Below, piece after piece: positions 5,299 to 5,553 of a DNA stretch of 5,553 nucleotides. Below the pieces are notes generated by a model, which saw only the letters and a list, made by a program, of their open reading frames with translations, did not search any database and was not told where the DNA came from. Source of the DNA: Caldora sp. SIO3E6 (GTDB lineage: Bacteria; Cyanobacteriota; Cyanobacteriia; Cyanobacteriales; Coleofasciculaceae); NCBI GenBank assembly GCA_010672185.1, contig JAAHHL010000538.1, positions 1 to 5,553 on the forward strand. Reading direction: 5' to 3'. The position numbers and the translations under genes are program-made. Numbering within the stretch: the stretch's first letter is position 1; each line of letters starts with the position of its first letter.

Positions 5299-5553
5299 AT
5301 GAAAAAATTTCCAGATGTTGTCAACTCTAATGACTCCCGTTCAATACTAAAAAAAAATCATCGAAGTGTTGCTGATTTAGATTGGGTATTGATTCTGAAT
5401 AAGCCCAAACTACTTTACGTCGAAACTCCCAAAGCAGCCTGTACAAAAATTCGTACCTTGTTAATCTTGCTCAACCGTGGCTATGATGATCCAGAATTAG
5501 CTGAATTTCTGCAAACCGTCAAACCAGCACCTTATTACCACTGGGAATTTGGA
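5299..5553 (+). CDS. Putative sulfotransferase family protein, N-terminal part (cut by window end)
   Basis: The frame is open from ATG 5299 to the right edge (85 codons) with no stop. Residues 39-53 (LYVETPKAACTKIRT) resemble the 5'-phosphosulfate-binding loop of PAPS-dependent sulfotransferases, particularly the P-K-x-A-C-T form seen in the Sulfotransfer_2 group of carbohydrate sulfotransferases. A hydrophobic strand (VLILNKPKLLYVE) precedes the loop and a helix with LLILLNRGYDDPEL follows it, as expected for the family's N-terminal P-loop-like region. The start is preceded by AAGAGAA (5284-5290), eight bases upstream. No in-frame start codon is seen between the end of the NADAR remnant and 5299. 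There is no signal peptide or obvious N-terminal membrane anchor. The substrate cannot be told from this fragment; the call rests mainly on one motif. Confidence 0.6.
   Translation, partial: MKKFPDVVNSNDSRSILKKNHRSVADLDWVLILNKPKLLYVETPKAACTKIRTLLILLNRGYDDPELAEFLQTVKPAPYYHWEFG

Overview
The window looks like a piece of a cyanobacterial chromosome, probably from a filamentous or large-genome lineage. The evidence is two HIP1 octamers (GCGATCGC), a GGGAATG heptamer array of the short tandemly repeated repetitive (STRR) type, Uma2 and DUF4058 genes, and cyanobacterial-type NadA and NadC sequences. Genus cannot be fixed from the sequence alone.

Layout, left to right. Positions 1-142 are a G-rich octamer array (unit GGGGTGAT, 15 units in register at 15-134) that may continue beyond the left edge. 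A gene-free leader of about 170 bp follows, then nadA (312-1283, +), quinolinate synthase. Convergent to nadA is a Uma2-family gene (1330-1893, -). A short AT-rich divergent spacer separates it from a DUF4058 gene (2075-2851, +), whose start codon lies in a predicted RNA hairpin. Next come a SAM-dependent methyltransferase closely resembling cyanobacterial sarcosine/dimethylglycine N-methyltransferase (2906-3739, +), a plausible sigma70-type promoter, and nadC (3855-4778, +), quinolinate phosphoribosyltransferase. Beyond nadC lies a heptamer array (eight perfect GGGAATG units, 4823-4878). It directly abuts a 5'-truncated NADAR/YbiA-family remnant (4887-5237, +). The window ends inside a probable sulfotransferase gene (5299 to right edge, +).

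How the genes fit together. NadA and NadC carry out consecutive steps of de novo NAD synthesis: iminoaspartate + DHAP to quinolinate, then quinolinate + PRPP to nicotinate mononucleotide. They lie on the same strand but are separated by about 2.6 kb of unrelated genes, one on the opposite strand, so they are not a simple operon. NadB or aspartate dehydrogenase, which would supply iminoaspartate, is not in the window. The NADAR remnant belongs to a family linked to NAD/ADP-ribose chemistry, but it has lost its N-terminal part and is probably dead.

No complete new system is evident. The most interesting signals are the octamer array with its 32-bp higher-order duplication and nearby antisense C-run, the NADAR gene cut off exactly where an STRR array ends, the apparently solitary betaine-type methyltransferase, and the start-codon hairpin of the DUF4058 gene.
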